Assembly: GCA_009733575.1 (NCBI GenBank)
Contig: ML769588.1
Coordinates: forward strand, 1 to 64,000
Direction: 5' to 3'
Source: Gymnopus androsaceus JB14
Taxonomy: Eukaryota; Basidiomycota; Agaricomycetes; Agaricales; Omphalotaceae
Length of the DNA: 64,000 nucleotides
A model generated the notes under the pieces. It was not told where the DNA came from, ran no database searches, and was given only the letters and a program-made list of their open reading frames with translations. Both the position numbers and the translations under genes were made by a program. This document shows positions 23,355-34,147 of the stretch, piece by piece (the first letter of the stretch is position 1; each line of letters starts with the position of its first letter).

Positions 23355-25200
23355 CTTGCCATCTGCCTGTCTGCCCATCATCGGGCCCATTCTCTTTGTC
23401 CACTGCAGAGCTGTTCTTTAGCTGTAAATCATAATGTAAGTATTCTACTTTATATTTTACATTTGAATGACACCAGTATGGGTGTATGGTCTGGTATGAT
23501 ACTTGCTTTGGGTATAGGAATAAATCCGTAGCTCACTCCAGGGGTTCTTCGGTTCGAATCCGGATTCGCTCCATTCACTGATTCAGTTTCACGTCAAACG
23601 TTTCTTTTTTCCATTCTGATTCTCCAAATATAACACTGAAAAATATGAAGGTCCGCTCTGACCTGGGATGCGAAGTTCATTCGTTCTACCATTACGAACA
23701 AAATACAATTCAATAGCCATATCAACTCAAACATTAACCAAAACCTCCGGCGCAATCCTCTGCTCGACCTTGTTCAACTTGTTTACCCAGCCATCCAACC
23801 TCTTTGCAAGATCACCGATTTGTGTACGGGACAGAACCCGAGGTTGAACCCAGGTGATTTGGGCTTTTTGGTCGACTTGGTCCATTGAGCCGCGGATGAG
23901 TTTTAGACTAAAGGGACAGAGGACAAGTATGTCAGATTGTACGATCGCAGAGCACAAAACAAGGAAACCCACCTCAACGCCTTCATAACCAAATGCTCCA
24001 CCTCATCAATCGGCAACCTCGTCTCTTCCGCAATCGTGGAAAAGCCCATCGTACGATTATCCGCGCTTCGTTTGAACACGGACTCGATGAGTGCCATGAG
24101 GCAGATTTTTTGACGGAGGAAGGGGTAGTTTTCTTGCAGGATTGGCTTTTGTGGGGGAGTTGGATTGGTATGGGAGGAAAAAAGTTAGCGTTTATAGGTA
24201 TGATAGATAGAAAAAGCCTACCTCTTGAGGCAGCAACGGCGCCAACGCCTCAAACTTTCCGATACTACCCTCGTTGAAGGTGAATAAAAGCCGCTTGATC
24301 CATTCGAATGGGGTTCCGTCCAGGGCGTCGAGGATGGGGTGCATTAGCTGGAAACAAGTAATTAGGGAGAGGTCAGTGACACGAAGAAGCGCAATGCTCA
24401 CCAACTCTCCAAAATTATAGATCGTATCACCCAAAAGCGCTGAAATTCCCAAATCATGCGCACGCGCCAGACGTTCCTCTGCCGTCATATCCACTGCGAG
24501 GTCGACGCAAGCAAGGTAGAGAAGAGAGTTGCGGTAGTAGGGTGCATACTCGGCTTTGGCCTGAACGATGAAATGATTAGATACTACTAGGATGTATAAA
24601 TTCAAAATCCAACCTTGTAATAATCAGCCGCGACCCCGTAATATGCAGCATTAACACTGCTCTCGACACTCTCGAGCCGTGAATCACCACCATCGAGAAT
24701 CCTCCATGCCTCGTCCATATCAGCTTTTGTTCCATCCAGATCGCCGTAAAGTAGCTTTGCGTGAGCGATATTGGCGTAGAGAAGAACATATGCTGCTGGA
24801 GAATTTTCTTTGGAGATCCGGGTAAGAAGAGAGGTGAGGAAAGTTAAATGGGTTTGTGGGTTGTCGATTTCTTTTGAAACCTTGACACCCATTTCAACCA
24901 GCTTCAGTTGGTTCAATTTCGATTCGAAATCGGTAACGAAGCGTTCGAATACATCCACGCGGAATGGTTTGGACAGTGGATGGTCGAAGAATTCAAAGAG
25001 TTTGAGAGTCAGTTGGTGCCATAGTCTATTGAGATAGTAGTAAGCTTAGTATCAAATCAGCTAGAATCCGACCGACTTTCTGGTATGCAGTGTTCTAAAC
25101 GACTCGAAAAAAGGATGCAAGTCCTGTGGTGTTGAAGAAAGCGCAGTTGCGATGAAATCGTCCAGAACGAGTTTGGGGTGGTCCACGGCCATTGCTGAAG
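23355..25200. repeat. Segmental duplication, right copy
   Basis: This is a direct duplicate of 13533-15500, about 9.8 kb away, carrying the fuller tRNA-like sequence and the intact RPN9. The duplicated RPN9 is complete only here, so this copy is more likely the parent. Confidence 0.85.
23480..23572 (+). pseudogene. tRNA-Pro(UGG)-like sequence, SINE-like
   Basis: The sequence folds roughly as a tRNA: acceptor strand GGGTGTA pairs with TTCGCTC (one mismatch, two wobbles), the anticodon loop TTTGGGT gives TGG, and the T-arm TTCGG-TTCGAAT-CCGGA is sound with a perfect B box GGTTCGAATCC. About 25 extra bases sit between the anticodon arm and T-arm, and the D-arm lacks about three bases against tRNA-Pro. 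It may be a tRNA-Pro gene with an odd intron, but weak stems and a second truncated copy favour a tRNA-derived SINE. Confidence 0.5.
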
Positions 25201-25210
25201 ATGAAGACAT
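23727..25210 (-). CDS. RPN9: 26S proteasome lid subunit Rpn9 (PSMD13)
   Basis: The product is a non-ATPase lid subunit of the 19S regulatory particle, a PCI-domain scaffold protein needed for lid assembly. Starting at ATG 25210 (MSSSSAMAVDHPKLVLDDF), exons encode FESFRTLHTRK, a TPR/helical region (ANIAHAKLLYGDLDGTKADM, SVNAAYYGVAADYYK, YYRNSLLYLACVDL, ARAHDLGISALLGDTIYNFG) and the C-terminal PCI winged helix (MALIESVFKR, FSTIAEETRLPIDEVEHLVM, LIRGSMDQVDQ, ITWVQPRV). Introns are about 50-60 bases; the last junction (near 23919-23973) restores VMKALSLKLIRGS. It is divergent from an F-box gene, 213 bases between ATGs. A decayed duplicate lies at 14065-15470. Confidence 0.92.
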
Positions 25211-25423
25211 TTTTGTGAGTGAGAGTAATGAATGAAGAGGGAACGAGACGCGTCACGTCTCGGGTTTCTAACCGGGCGGCCGCAATCAATTGAATCATTC
25301 AAAAGTCGCTGACTTTTAGCTCCTTCTTCGAAACGGCGAAGAATTTGCGCAGATATCTGCTGGTGAGTCTACTGTTACCTTGTTATCCTCCCAAATTCAC
25401 CAAGGAAACCCACTAGAATATTT

Positions 25424-26793
25424 ATGGAGTTTGTTGAAGAACAAGCAAACTTGGTCTACGGCCAAATTAATTCCGTGACGACGATGCTGGACAACTTCAA
25501 CGCTCGCAAGGCGGGTATTCCAGACAAACGTTCTAGAAGTGCTTCTCTAGATACCAGACCTGCAAAGATACCACATCTTCTCAGTCATTCTCCAGACTTA
25601 TCTCGGCCACCTTCGACCCGTTCTACTCTTCCTATCGAGATTCTGGATTCTGTCTTGCGCTGTGTACAGAGTCGAAATGATCTTGCCAGCGTCATCATCT
25701 CTAACAAGCACTTGAGCGACGTAGCCGTTCGCATAGTGTATCATTCGATTCGGCTAGAAAAACCTCTAGAATCGATAGTGTGCCTTCGGACGCTCTCTCA
25801 AAACTCACGTTTGGCATTACTCGTTCGTTCACTTGATATTCATTGGCCAAATCTCTCCCATCCCACAGCAAACCTGTACTCACTTGCTCTTCGGGCTTTT
25901 CGCAATACCTCTTCACTCAATTCCCTGAGTATTGACGTACCAGCCGACTTTCATCCTTGGAACTTCAACACCTGTTCATTCCAGTTGAAAAAATTCACCA
26001 CCTCATTTCCCTGTGACCAATCTTTGATCAGCTTCCTCGAAACCCAACCTTCACTGCTCGACCTTACCTTACGCGGGTTTAACTCTAATCCCGCTGAATT
26101 TTCATTCAACCTGAATACGTTCAACTTGAACCCCAATCCTATACCCTTTTCTCTCTCTCCTGATGCCATGCCGCGATTATCTTGCTTGCGGGCTATACAC
26201 GCCTCTTTTGAAATCATTGGTTCCATTCTCAAAGGTAGACCTGTCACGCAGGTCTCCATGCCTTTGTATGCCGACTGTGTTGGTCGGTCCCTAGACGTAT
26301 TGAAGCTGGCGTCCGAGCCTATTGAAAGGCTCAACCTCATCAGCTTCGACCCCAACGCTCCTCTCCATCTCCTGGACGAGATAGCGAATCGTCTGCCTGA
26401 TCTTGAGGCTCTGCATGTTGTCATCCTGTTGGCCCAGTGCTCAGATGTAAGCCCGTAACCGCTTTCCGTAGCTGCTTTGCTTCCTTATTTATCGTGTCCT
26501 TTTAGACTATGTTGGAAGCTTTAGCTCCCTCGCTGAAGAAGTTTAAATCACTCCAGGTGACTTTTCTTCTCTATCCATGACCCGAAACAGATGTTGATGA
26601 AAGAAATTTCTTATAATAGTACCTAACGTATATGTCGGCTATCTGCTCAGACGAAGTTTCTCGTGACGATGAGGAGAACATCGCGGCAATGTGGCATCAG
26701 TGTTGTCCTACGCTGAAGACGATTATTCTTCCAATGGGGAAAGTCTGGTTCCTCGATAACTCCAAGTGGACGTGTTTAGAGGACGCGGAATAG
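25424..26793 (+). CDS. F-box-like protein
   Basis: Exon 1 (25424-26446) begins MEFVEEQANLVYGQINSVTTML and carries an F-box-like segment, LPIEILDSVLRCVQSRNDLASVIISNKHLSDVAV (about residues 70-105), then weak leucine-rich repeats (LLDLTLRGFN, IERLNLISFD, LPDLEALHVVILL). Small exons follow; using GT...AG borders the frame runs TMLEALAPSLKKFKSLQ and then EVSRDDEENIAAMWHQCCPTLKTI to TAG 26791-26793. F-box proteins of this kind select substrates for SCF ubiquitin ligases and are greatly expanded in Agaricomycetes. The substrate cannot be inferred. The third exon boundary is tentative. Confidence 0.7.
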
Positions 26794-26849
26794 GTATCGA
26801 TGAGCCCCGGAAGTGATCAGGTTTGCATGAGTAGTTATAATATATTTAT

Positions 26850-27038
26850 ATCGTATTGTATGCCTCCCGGAGTATTTTAACGTTTAACTCTTAATGGATT
26901 ATTCTTGTAGAATCTTTGTGCGGTTGGTTTTTCAGACTCAACTTGGCTAAAGTCGACCATTCATTCTAATCAGTGTCCGATATTATTGTACACATACATT
27001 TACACGTAGGATCTCTTTCGAATTACCATAATCAACAT
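26850..27038. other. Intergenic between converging genes
   Basis: The F-box gene and the dehydrogenase gene converge here. Nothing further is recognised. Confidence 0.4.
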
Positions 27039-27988
27039 TCAAAATGCGCCCGCAGTCCACCCACCATCCGCAACAATGATCTAAAACAAGGGGGAGAACG
27101 GAATCTCAATAATAAGATACAATTCAAACATGGATTGGAACCGTACTTTGTTGGTCATGTATGCATTTGTGACGAGAAGCTCAACAATGGATGCAATCTC
27201 GTCGGGCACTCCTAGTCTACCAACGGGTATCATAGCCTATAATTCGGCCGAGGGTGTCAGCGAGTCCTGCGGGAGCAGAATGTGGGATAAAATAAATACG
27301 CACTCGCATTTCATCCGTTGGGTTTGAGAACATTCCGGTTTCTGCAAACGACGTTGGCGTCGAAATACGCTATCCAAGGATTTAAAAAAAGCTCACCGAT
27401 AATCAATGCTGGTGCGACTGCATTGCAAGTCTGTAATTGGTTAACATCGGTACTCCCAGAGTTTTCATGAAGGAATACTTACAATGCCATCTTTAGCGTG
27501 CCTGGCGGCAATCCAATGAAATAGACCGTGTAGAGCAGATTTGGAAGACGCATAGTGGGGCCCTACGACGCCGCCAGTGCCTATTTTCGTCGGTGACGAT
27601 AGTACCTACGCTTTGAGAGACATATTTACCTGCTGCAACACTGTACAGATATTAGAATAGATATGATTCCACACGCTACAAATTTACCTCGAATTGAAAA
27701 CTACACGCCCATATTTCTGGTCAATCATGTGTGGAAGACATAATTGCGTGAGCTGTGAGAGAATGCGTATAAGTAAGAAACTCGGAAAGCCGCACGACGC
27801 CTACCAGATAGCTGGATCCCGTGTTCAGCCTCCAAGTCGTCTCGAATTCTTCCACACTAACGTCTTGAATACTTCCCATCCTACCTATGGTTTTGATAGT
27901 CGCACCAGCGTTGTTAAAGAGGATATCAGGATGCCCCATGGTTTCTACGACTTGAGCGTGAAGCCGACGAACGCTGTCATAGTCGGAT

Positions 27989-28823
27989 CACTGTGACAGT
28001 CAAGGAACATGATTTTCATGTTCCGAGTTCACCTAAAATTCATTGAGGAGTGCTTGATTTTTATTGGATTGACACTGATATTCATAGAATTCTCCATGAT
28101 TTTGCTCGGAATAATTCATGTGCAAATTTGACGTTTTAATGTTCTCTTTTCATGGAGCAGTCTATGAATTACATCTCATTTGACCTGATTTGTCTGTAAA
28201 CGAAGCGAAATAATACTAGTGACAAACCTATAGTCTGCCACTAGTTTGATCGTACTTTTTACTAGTCTTAAGTACAATAGCTCAACAACAACTATGTATA
28301 TACACTTAACTTAACTATTAACTTAACTACAACTACAATACTATACTACTACATAGTCTAGTGTTGATATACAAACACTATGGTTCGAACTCTCGACTCC
28401 ACAAACGTGCGTACCTGTAAGCGCCCAGGCTTCGCACATGCGGGTTCTACCACTGCGCCAAGATAGCTTCATAACAAGATAGAGTTACATAGAATATATA
28501 GCATTATTTCATAGTGTATACATTGAACTTCATTTGCATTTCCATGATTTGAACTATTCAATAAATTACGAAAATATTATGAAACAGATTTTCACATGGA
28601 AAACCATGAATGTTTGAAGTCAGGGTCCTGGAAGGAAATAATATATACAATTAATATCATAAAATTTTCCATGAAACAATCAAGTTGCGCCCATGGAGTG
28701 TAATTCATAGAAAGTGTCTTGAATTATACAAGGAGCATGAATATTTATTTCAGTGAAAAGGAGATGATTCATTTAAATCATATCACTAGACCATGATTTT
28801 CATGTGCTTCGGCTCTCACAGTG
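27989..28823. mobile_element. 835 base MITE, CACTA-like ends, in SDR gene
   Basis: The left end reads CACTGTGACAGTC and the right end is the inverted counterpart ...GGCTCTCACAGTG, with imperfect inverted homology for about 32 bases including a palindromic GAACATGATTTTCATGTTC. A 3 base duplication GAT flanks both ends (27986-27988 and 28824-28826). CACTR termini with a 3 base target duplication fit the CACTA/CMC superfamily. There is no transposase ORF, so it is non-autonomous. A pol III tRNA-like module lies inside on the minus strand. Confidence 0.85.
28377..28468 (-). pseudogene. tRNA-like module inside the MITE
   Basis: On the minus strand the sequence has an A box (TGGCGCAGTGG) near its start and a B box (AGTTCGAACC) about 60 bases later, the spacing of a pol III internal promoter. 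The arms do not fold into a standard tRNA, so this is read as a tRNA-derived SINE head or captured tRNA relic. Confidence 0.5.
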
Positions 28824-29229
28824 GATAGGTCAGCTTGGAACGTAACTGCACGGACACTGGCATCCGAAGATGTGTTCAAGTCTTGTATGGTTTTCGCTAG
28901 AGCTTTGGCTTTTTCTTCGGCAGAGTTGTAATGAACGGCGATAGAGCAGCCTTGTCGAGCAAGTGCGTGAGCTGTCGCAGCTCCGATACCTCCGCTGTTT
29001 TCGATTAGTCACTGGTAGGCGGAAACGACGGAAACGAACCTGCAGCCTGTAATCAAGGCGAGCTTTCCTTTCAAAGACATGGTGGTTAGCAGAAGACTTC
29101 GACTTCCTACATGTGACGTCGACCCACAATCACTGTGGGGACTCCATAATCTGGTACAGATAGTCGTGTAATGATGAGTAACCAGTATGCATGTAAGTAA
29201 ACCCTCTATGATCTTTATCCTTACTTTTG

Positions 29230-29440
29230 CCTCAGCGTGTCAAATCGAGCAAGTGCGTGAGCCGTCGCAGCTACGACAAGTGCCTCCGCTGTTTCGATTA
29301 GTCACTACTGTTGAGTACTACTGCGAGGAAGCGACGGAAACGGACCTGCAGCCCGTAATTAAAGGCGAGCTTTCCTTTCAAAGACATGGTGGTTACTTTG
29401 CAGAAGACTTGAAATTGAGAATGCTAGCTAGCTTGCTTCG
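29230..29440 (-). pseudogene. Duplicated 5' fragment of the SDR gene
   Basis: The segment repeats, with small insertions, the first exon, first intron and start of exon 2 of the neighbouring dehydrogenase (shared runs such as AGCAAGTGCGTGAGC and GCGAGCTTTCCTTTCAAAGA). It ends before the NNAG region and has no downstream exons. It is a partial tandem duplication, already diverged. Confidence 0.75.
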
Positions 29441-29673
29441 ACCCACAATACCCTTTCTCACCGCGTGGATACTAACCCCTAATCTAGTGATCAGCATACA
29501 CCATTTACAATGATCTTTATTTTTAAATAATTTTGCGTCAAATGTGGATTCAAACTAACATTGCTTGTACAGAAACAAGCTTTCTCTACCTGGACGATAC
29601 CCGTAAGCCCATAGTGACCAAGGTGAGACAGAGGGTATTAAGTATATCAAGATACACACCATGATATCTGTTG

Positions 29674-31047
29674 TCAAATCCGACACCAAGCTTGTACATG
29701 TTTTTCGTCCCAATCAATGGCCAGAGTTTCGACAGATGGCCACTCTACAGTCATTGCTCGGGCAAATGCCGATGACTTCTTCGAGTCCCATTTCATATAA
29801 CTAACTTCCAGCTGTTTCGTGCTTGGAAACACCTGAGACGCCCATCTGAGAAAATCTCCGTTCTCAGCCTCTGTTACATGCCGAAATTCGCTGAGCTCCA
29901 AGGAGAGGATATGGGGACATCTGGATCTCAGCGAAGACATGTTTCTTGATAGCAGATTCCCTCGCAGCGCACCTATATTCACAGGTAAAAAAAGCTTCTG
30001 CACCTTGGAACGTGTGCATATGAGCGCCAAGAGGTCCCAGAGTCGCTCATCTTCATTGCGTGAAGAAGATGTAGAGATTTTAATGCTTTGTAGATTGCAT
30101 AGTGCACGAGGAGAGGAGACGAAGTAGCAAAGTTGCGAAATCGTTCCTTTGAGGCATGTGAGATGGGGAAGTTGGAATGAACAGTTCGGTGAAGCGGGAA
30201 ATACTCGAAACTGCGTTCCGCAATAGATAGTCTCTAAAGTGTGGCAGTGACGATCTGCAAATTGTGCTAAAACTTCGATATTCATGGTTTTTGTCGTGGC
30301 ATGGAAACCAAGACGGTTGTTGATAAAAGACTCATCTCCAAAAAACGTTATGTCGTTAAGAGAAGGAAGATGAAGATGCGGTAGGATTTGGGTCCATTTG
30401 TGCGAACAGAATGCGGAAAGGAGTGAAATATTTGGGGAGGAATTGAGGAAGCTGAGTACCCATTGCGGATGGGAAAGAACGAAGCTTCGGCCAACCGTGA
30501 ATGATATCAGGAAGTGGTTCGTTGGAAGGTCGAAATTAAGCGGCCCGTCCATTAATGGAATTGTACCCTCGATTTCAAAGTGCGGGCATTGAGTGCGTTG
30601 CACTTGACGAATCAGATCTTCAAACGCCCCACTGAAAGAAGATAATGGGCAAGCCTGGGGTCCCTTTTCAGGACCATCGAATGTCAGTCTAATGCTGTAT
30701 AGATGGCAGCGAGTCAACTGTAATGCGAGAGTTATCAGCCTCATCTCCTGAAGAAGAGTTTCGACTGATTGAGAAAATGCACAACGTATATGTGTAACCT
30801 TCGCCATGCTACCGCAGATACTCGTCAACTTGTAGAGAGTGCTGAAAGATATATGATCAATTGGCGAATGTCGATTCGACACCCCAAGGGATTCGATCTC
30901 ATAGGTCGAGGTGCGAAGACAATAGTGATATCCAGCAATTCGATTGAGAAGGCTGCAGGATTCGGCTAAGGGAATCAGCGAGTCAAGTTCCGTCTCATCA
31001 CAAATTTGTGATATTAATTCCTCGGGAAGGTCGGACAACTTGGCCAT
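29674..31047 (-). CDS. F-box protein, 457 residues, single exon
   Basis: One uninterrupted frame starts MAKLSDLPEELISQICDETE, a typical F-box start (LPxELxxxI) followed by DLDSLIPLAESCSLLNRIA-like helices. The rest is weakly repetitive leucine-rich sequence (LQLTRCHLYSIRLTF, LPHLTCLKGTISQL, CPHILSLELSEF), as expected for substrate-recognition repeats. It ends at the stop at 29674. It would be an adaptor of an SCF ubiquitin ligase. The lack of introns is unusual beside its neighbours. The substrate is unknown. Confidence 0.8.
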   Translation of the reverse strand: MAKLSDLPEELISQICDETELDSLIPLAESCSLLNRIAGYHYCLRTSTYEIESLGVSNRHSPIDHISFSTLYKLTSICGSMAKVTHIRCAFSQSVETLLQEMRLITLALQLTRCHLYSIRLTFDGPEKGPQACPLSSFSGAFEDLIRQVQRTQCPHFEIEGTIPLMDGPLNFDLPTNHFLISFTVGRSFVLSHPQWVLSFLNSSPNISLLSAFCSHKWTQILPHLHLPSLNDITFFGDESFINNRLGFHATTKTMNIEVLAQFADRHCHTLETIYCGTQFRVFPASPNCSFQLPHLTCLKGTISQLCYFVSSPRALCNLQSIKISTSSSRNEDERLWDLLALICTRSKVQKLFLPVNIGALRGNLLSRNMSSLRSRCPHILSLELSEFRHVTEAENGDFLRWASQVFPSTKQLEVSYMKWDSKKSSAFARAMTVEWPSVETLAIDWDEKHVQAWCRI

Positions 31048-31800
31048 AGCCTAAGCCGTATTTGTTAAACAAGTTGTGTATTGAGCTCACCGAAAAAGTT
31101 TGAGATTGTTGTTGATGACTTACAATTGCAAGAGGGCCACTGGAAGTGGGATTTATTGAGATGGGGAGACTCGACAAAGTGGAAAGGAGATGAGGCCACG
31201 TGGCTCTCCATTGGCTAACGGGCCGCTATAGGCTTGCCTTTCAACCACTACTGCATATTATAAGAACCAACTACTTACGGAGCCAGTGTATGGCTTTCCA
31301 CTTGACTAACTCAGGCCAACAAATATGTACGATTTCGGTATTATTCCGATTTGTCGATCAGGATTCAGGCAACGAAGCGGAGCACGGGCGATGTATTCGT
31401 ATTCGCGCTACAACGTTCATCCTCCCCGTGGGGACAATGGGCAGGTTGGTAAGGTTATCCTCGAGAATTGTAGAAGCAGTAGCTGCTCTTATTTCCTGGA
31501 GCTCGTCTGTAAGTATAAGAGTCAGTAAGTTTGTTTGTTCGCAGTTTTTCGAGCGTGTTTATCCTATTTTTGCAGTACCAATGGCAAGTGGAGATTGAGG
31601 GCGTGGATTGACGTTTTTCCGCCCCGCCAAAATATTTGCAAGTACCCCGGATGACGTGAACAACCAAACCTGTTTCCGCGTCTCATTGGTCAAACAGGGG
31701 CTCCGAGATCACGCACACCGGAGAATATATCAAGAGCGAGAGCAACCTTTTTTTCTCTACTTACGTCTCCTCTCTTTGTTCTTGAACTTTGTACGACAAG
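31048..31800. promoter_or_regulatory. Divergent promoter region
   Basis: About 750 bases separate the F-box gene (minus) from the sugar transporter (plus). The ORF at 31200-31598 has no protein-like conservation visible to me. A pyrimidine-rich stretch (CTTTTTTTCTCTAC near 31746) just upstream of the transporter ATG is typical of fungal core promoters. Confidence 0.35.
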
Positions 31801-34147
31801 ATGGGATTCAAGGTGGTCCATGACCCAAACACTCCAACAAATATCTACAACACTCGAATCTACCTTACCGCTGTGAGCTCAGAGTTACTCGCCTATCCCT
31901 ACACCTACTGATGAGACGTAGATTGTCATCTCTTTCGGCGCACTACTATTCGGCTATTGTGCCTCGTACGTTCCTCCCGTTCATTACCTCGCCAGTTGAT
32001 TGATTATTGTTCTAGCTTCATTGGAACAACTATCACAGTTACATCTTTCAGGCGGGATTTCAAACTATCAGGTCTTTCTAAAAGTGAACTCGATGCCATC
32101 GACTCAAATATCGTAGGTAGCCGCCACTCAAATTAAAATCTCTTACTCATGTTACTAGGTATCTGCCTTTCAAGCATGCGCGATTGGTGGTGCCAGTGAG
32201 TAATTTGTGTATCGGGCTTTCAACTGTTTCTGACTTGGATTAGTCCTCGGTTATCCGATAATGGAGACTTTTGGTCGTAAGGCGCGTAGCAAATGCAACC
32301 TCTTCCGACCCACTTTCTTACCTCTACAACTTTACAGATGTGTCTCATCGTGGCAGGAACTATTTTCCAAGTGGCCGCTATCTTACAAGTCGTTGCGACC
32401 AACCAGTTAGGTTTGATCTACGCAGGTCGTGCCATTGGTGGATTTGCAGTCGGAATTGTCACCACGGTCTGCCCCGTCTACTTGGCGGAGGTTAGTCCCC
32501 CAGCGATCAGAGGTCGTCTCGTTGGTTTCTGTGCGTTTTTCTTCTTTGGACTACGTAAATCCAATTCACTGAATATGCCCCTTTAGACGAAATAGCGTAC
32601 CAGCTTGCTGCTGTTGTTGGTTTTTGTGAGTTTGACCATCCCCCCTATCAATACTCCGTATTGAATTTCCTTGGTCAGGGATCAACTATGGCATTAAGGA
32701 AACTATGGGCGAGCTCAAGTCTTCTTCATGGAGGATTCCCATGGCCGTGCAATTGATTCCTGGAGGGCTATTACTATTCGGTATCGTAAGTGCTTACTAT
32801 CCAGTACCCAACAAATACCATTCTAATGACCTTTGCAGTTTTTCCTGAAGGAATCCCCTCGATACCTGCTCAAGATGGACAAACCGGACAAGGCTAGCAA
32901 GAACTTGTGTTGGCTGCGTACTCTACCGGCGGACGATCCTACATTGAAAATGAACTCTCTGCCACCGTCATGCAGATCAATCGAGAACGTGAGGTCACTG
33001 CTCATGAAACTGGCAACCGTATCACCCGATATTTCAAAGGGTGTGTTGCGAATAGTCCAATTTACAAAGCATAGCTAATTTTTTCAAATCAGGATCTGGC
33101 ACGAAGTTACCAAGAAGGGCATTCGCAACCGTATGGTTATAGGAGCGTATGTATTATACGTGCCCATCCAGAAGTATTCGCAGTCTCATTTTATTCTAGA
33201 TGGATTATGATCTGGCAAAACATGTCTGGTATCAACGTAAGCCCATCTCAACCTTCTCGAGACTGGTTGGGAATGCTCATCGACCTCCCGTTAGGCTATC
33301 AACTTTTATTCACCAACTCTTTTTGCCGATATTGGTGTTAGCAATACCTCACTTTACACTGGTGTTTACGGTGTACTCAAAGCGGCCGCCTCACTTGTAT
33401 TCTTTTCTTTCCTCGTCGACTCCCTTGGGCGCCGTATTCCTCTTATTTGGGGTGGTACTCTATCCTGGCTTTATGGTTTGTGCGTCTTTTCGCGAACGAA
33501 TGTCGAAACTCATCTTCTTGAACAGTCTCATCTACGTCGCCGTCTACATTAAAGTCGGTCACCCTGCTAATGACGCAGTTATCAGTGCCAGTACTGCAGC
33601 AGGCGGAAAGGGAGCCATCGCTTTCATCTTATTATTCGCAATCTTCTATTGTATGGGATGGAACGGTCTGGCTTGGGTTATCTGTGCTGAAATCTACCCG
33701 ACCAACATACGTGGCTTCTGTGCTGCCTGGACTGCTGTGAGCTTATTATGCTTTATTTTAATGTGGTCGTCCAATGCTGATTCGATTTGAATTTGATCTC
33801 AGTTCTGGCAATGGGTCATGCAGCTTGTCATTGTCCGTACGACGACTCTGATGTCCGAGAACCTTGGCTGGGGAATGTTCCTCCTCTTCGCAATGTTCAA
33901 CTTTGCATCTGTCATATTCGTGCTTCTGTTCATACCTGAAACGGTTTGTGGTCACTATTCATACGCGGAATACCGATTTTTAATGCTTTTGGTTCTATAG
34001 AAAGGGAAGACGCTTGAAGACATGGATGTCGTATTTGGTTACACAAAATACAACGACGCTCTTCATGAGAAATCCGACCGCGTTATGATCGAAGACACCA
34101 CAAAGGCTGCTGAACTGCGTACCGACTCGACGACGCCGTCGGTATAA
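31801..34147 (+). CDS. MFS sugar transporter
   Basis: A plasma-membrane hexose or quinate-type permease of the major facilitator superfamily. ATG 31801 gives MGFKVVHDPNTPTNIYNTRIYLTAIVISFGALLFGY. Exons then give MIGYP-like ILGYPIMETFGRK, IYAGRAIGGFAVGIVTTVCPVYLAEVSPPAIRGRLVG (the RxxxGxxxG and PxxxxEx signatures), WRIPMAVQLIPGGLLL, FLKESPRYLL (PESPRyL motif), NAINFYSPTLFADIG, VDSLGRRIPL, AWVICAEIYPTNIRG and a final PETKGKTLEDMD (PETKG signature) before TAA 34145-34147. About ten introns of 45-80 bases are needed; those tested keep frame. Around 12 hydrophobic segments are visible. The substrate cannot be told from sequence alone. Confidence 0.9.

Larger units (their letters stand above)
27039..29080 (-). 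pseudogene. Short-chain dehydrogenase gene split by a MITE
   Basis: ATG 29080 starts MSLKGKLALITGC then SGGIGAATAHALARQG, the NAD(P)-binding TGxxxGIG motif of the SDR family. Downstream lie DILFNNAGATI (NNAG motif), NSSVAAGTGGVVGPHYASSKSALHG (catalytic Ser and YxxxK), the segment near TCNAVAPALI, and PVGRLGVPDEIASIVELL then IIVADGGWTAGAF ending at 27039. This is the layout of FabG-like 3-oxoacyl reductases. All catalytic motifs are present and at least five introns splice in frame, but an 835 base element (27989-28823) interrupts the coding sequence just after QADLS. Removing it with one 3 base target copy would rejoin the frame, so the gene was intact until recently. Confidence 0.85.

Noticed and set aside
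23480..23572. A functional tRNA-Pro gene
   Set aside because: The D-arm is short, stems contain mismatches and about 25 extra bases lie outside the usual intron position; kept as tRNA-like only.
31200..31598. 132-codon plus-strand ORF upstream of the sugar transporter
   Set aside because: No conserved motif, no splice partners, and it occupies the divergent promoter region.
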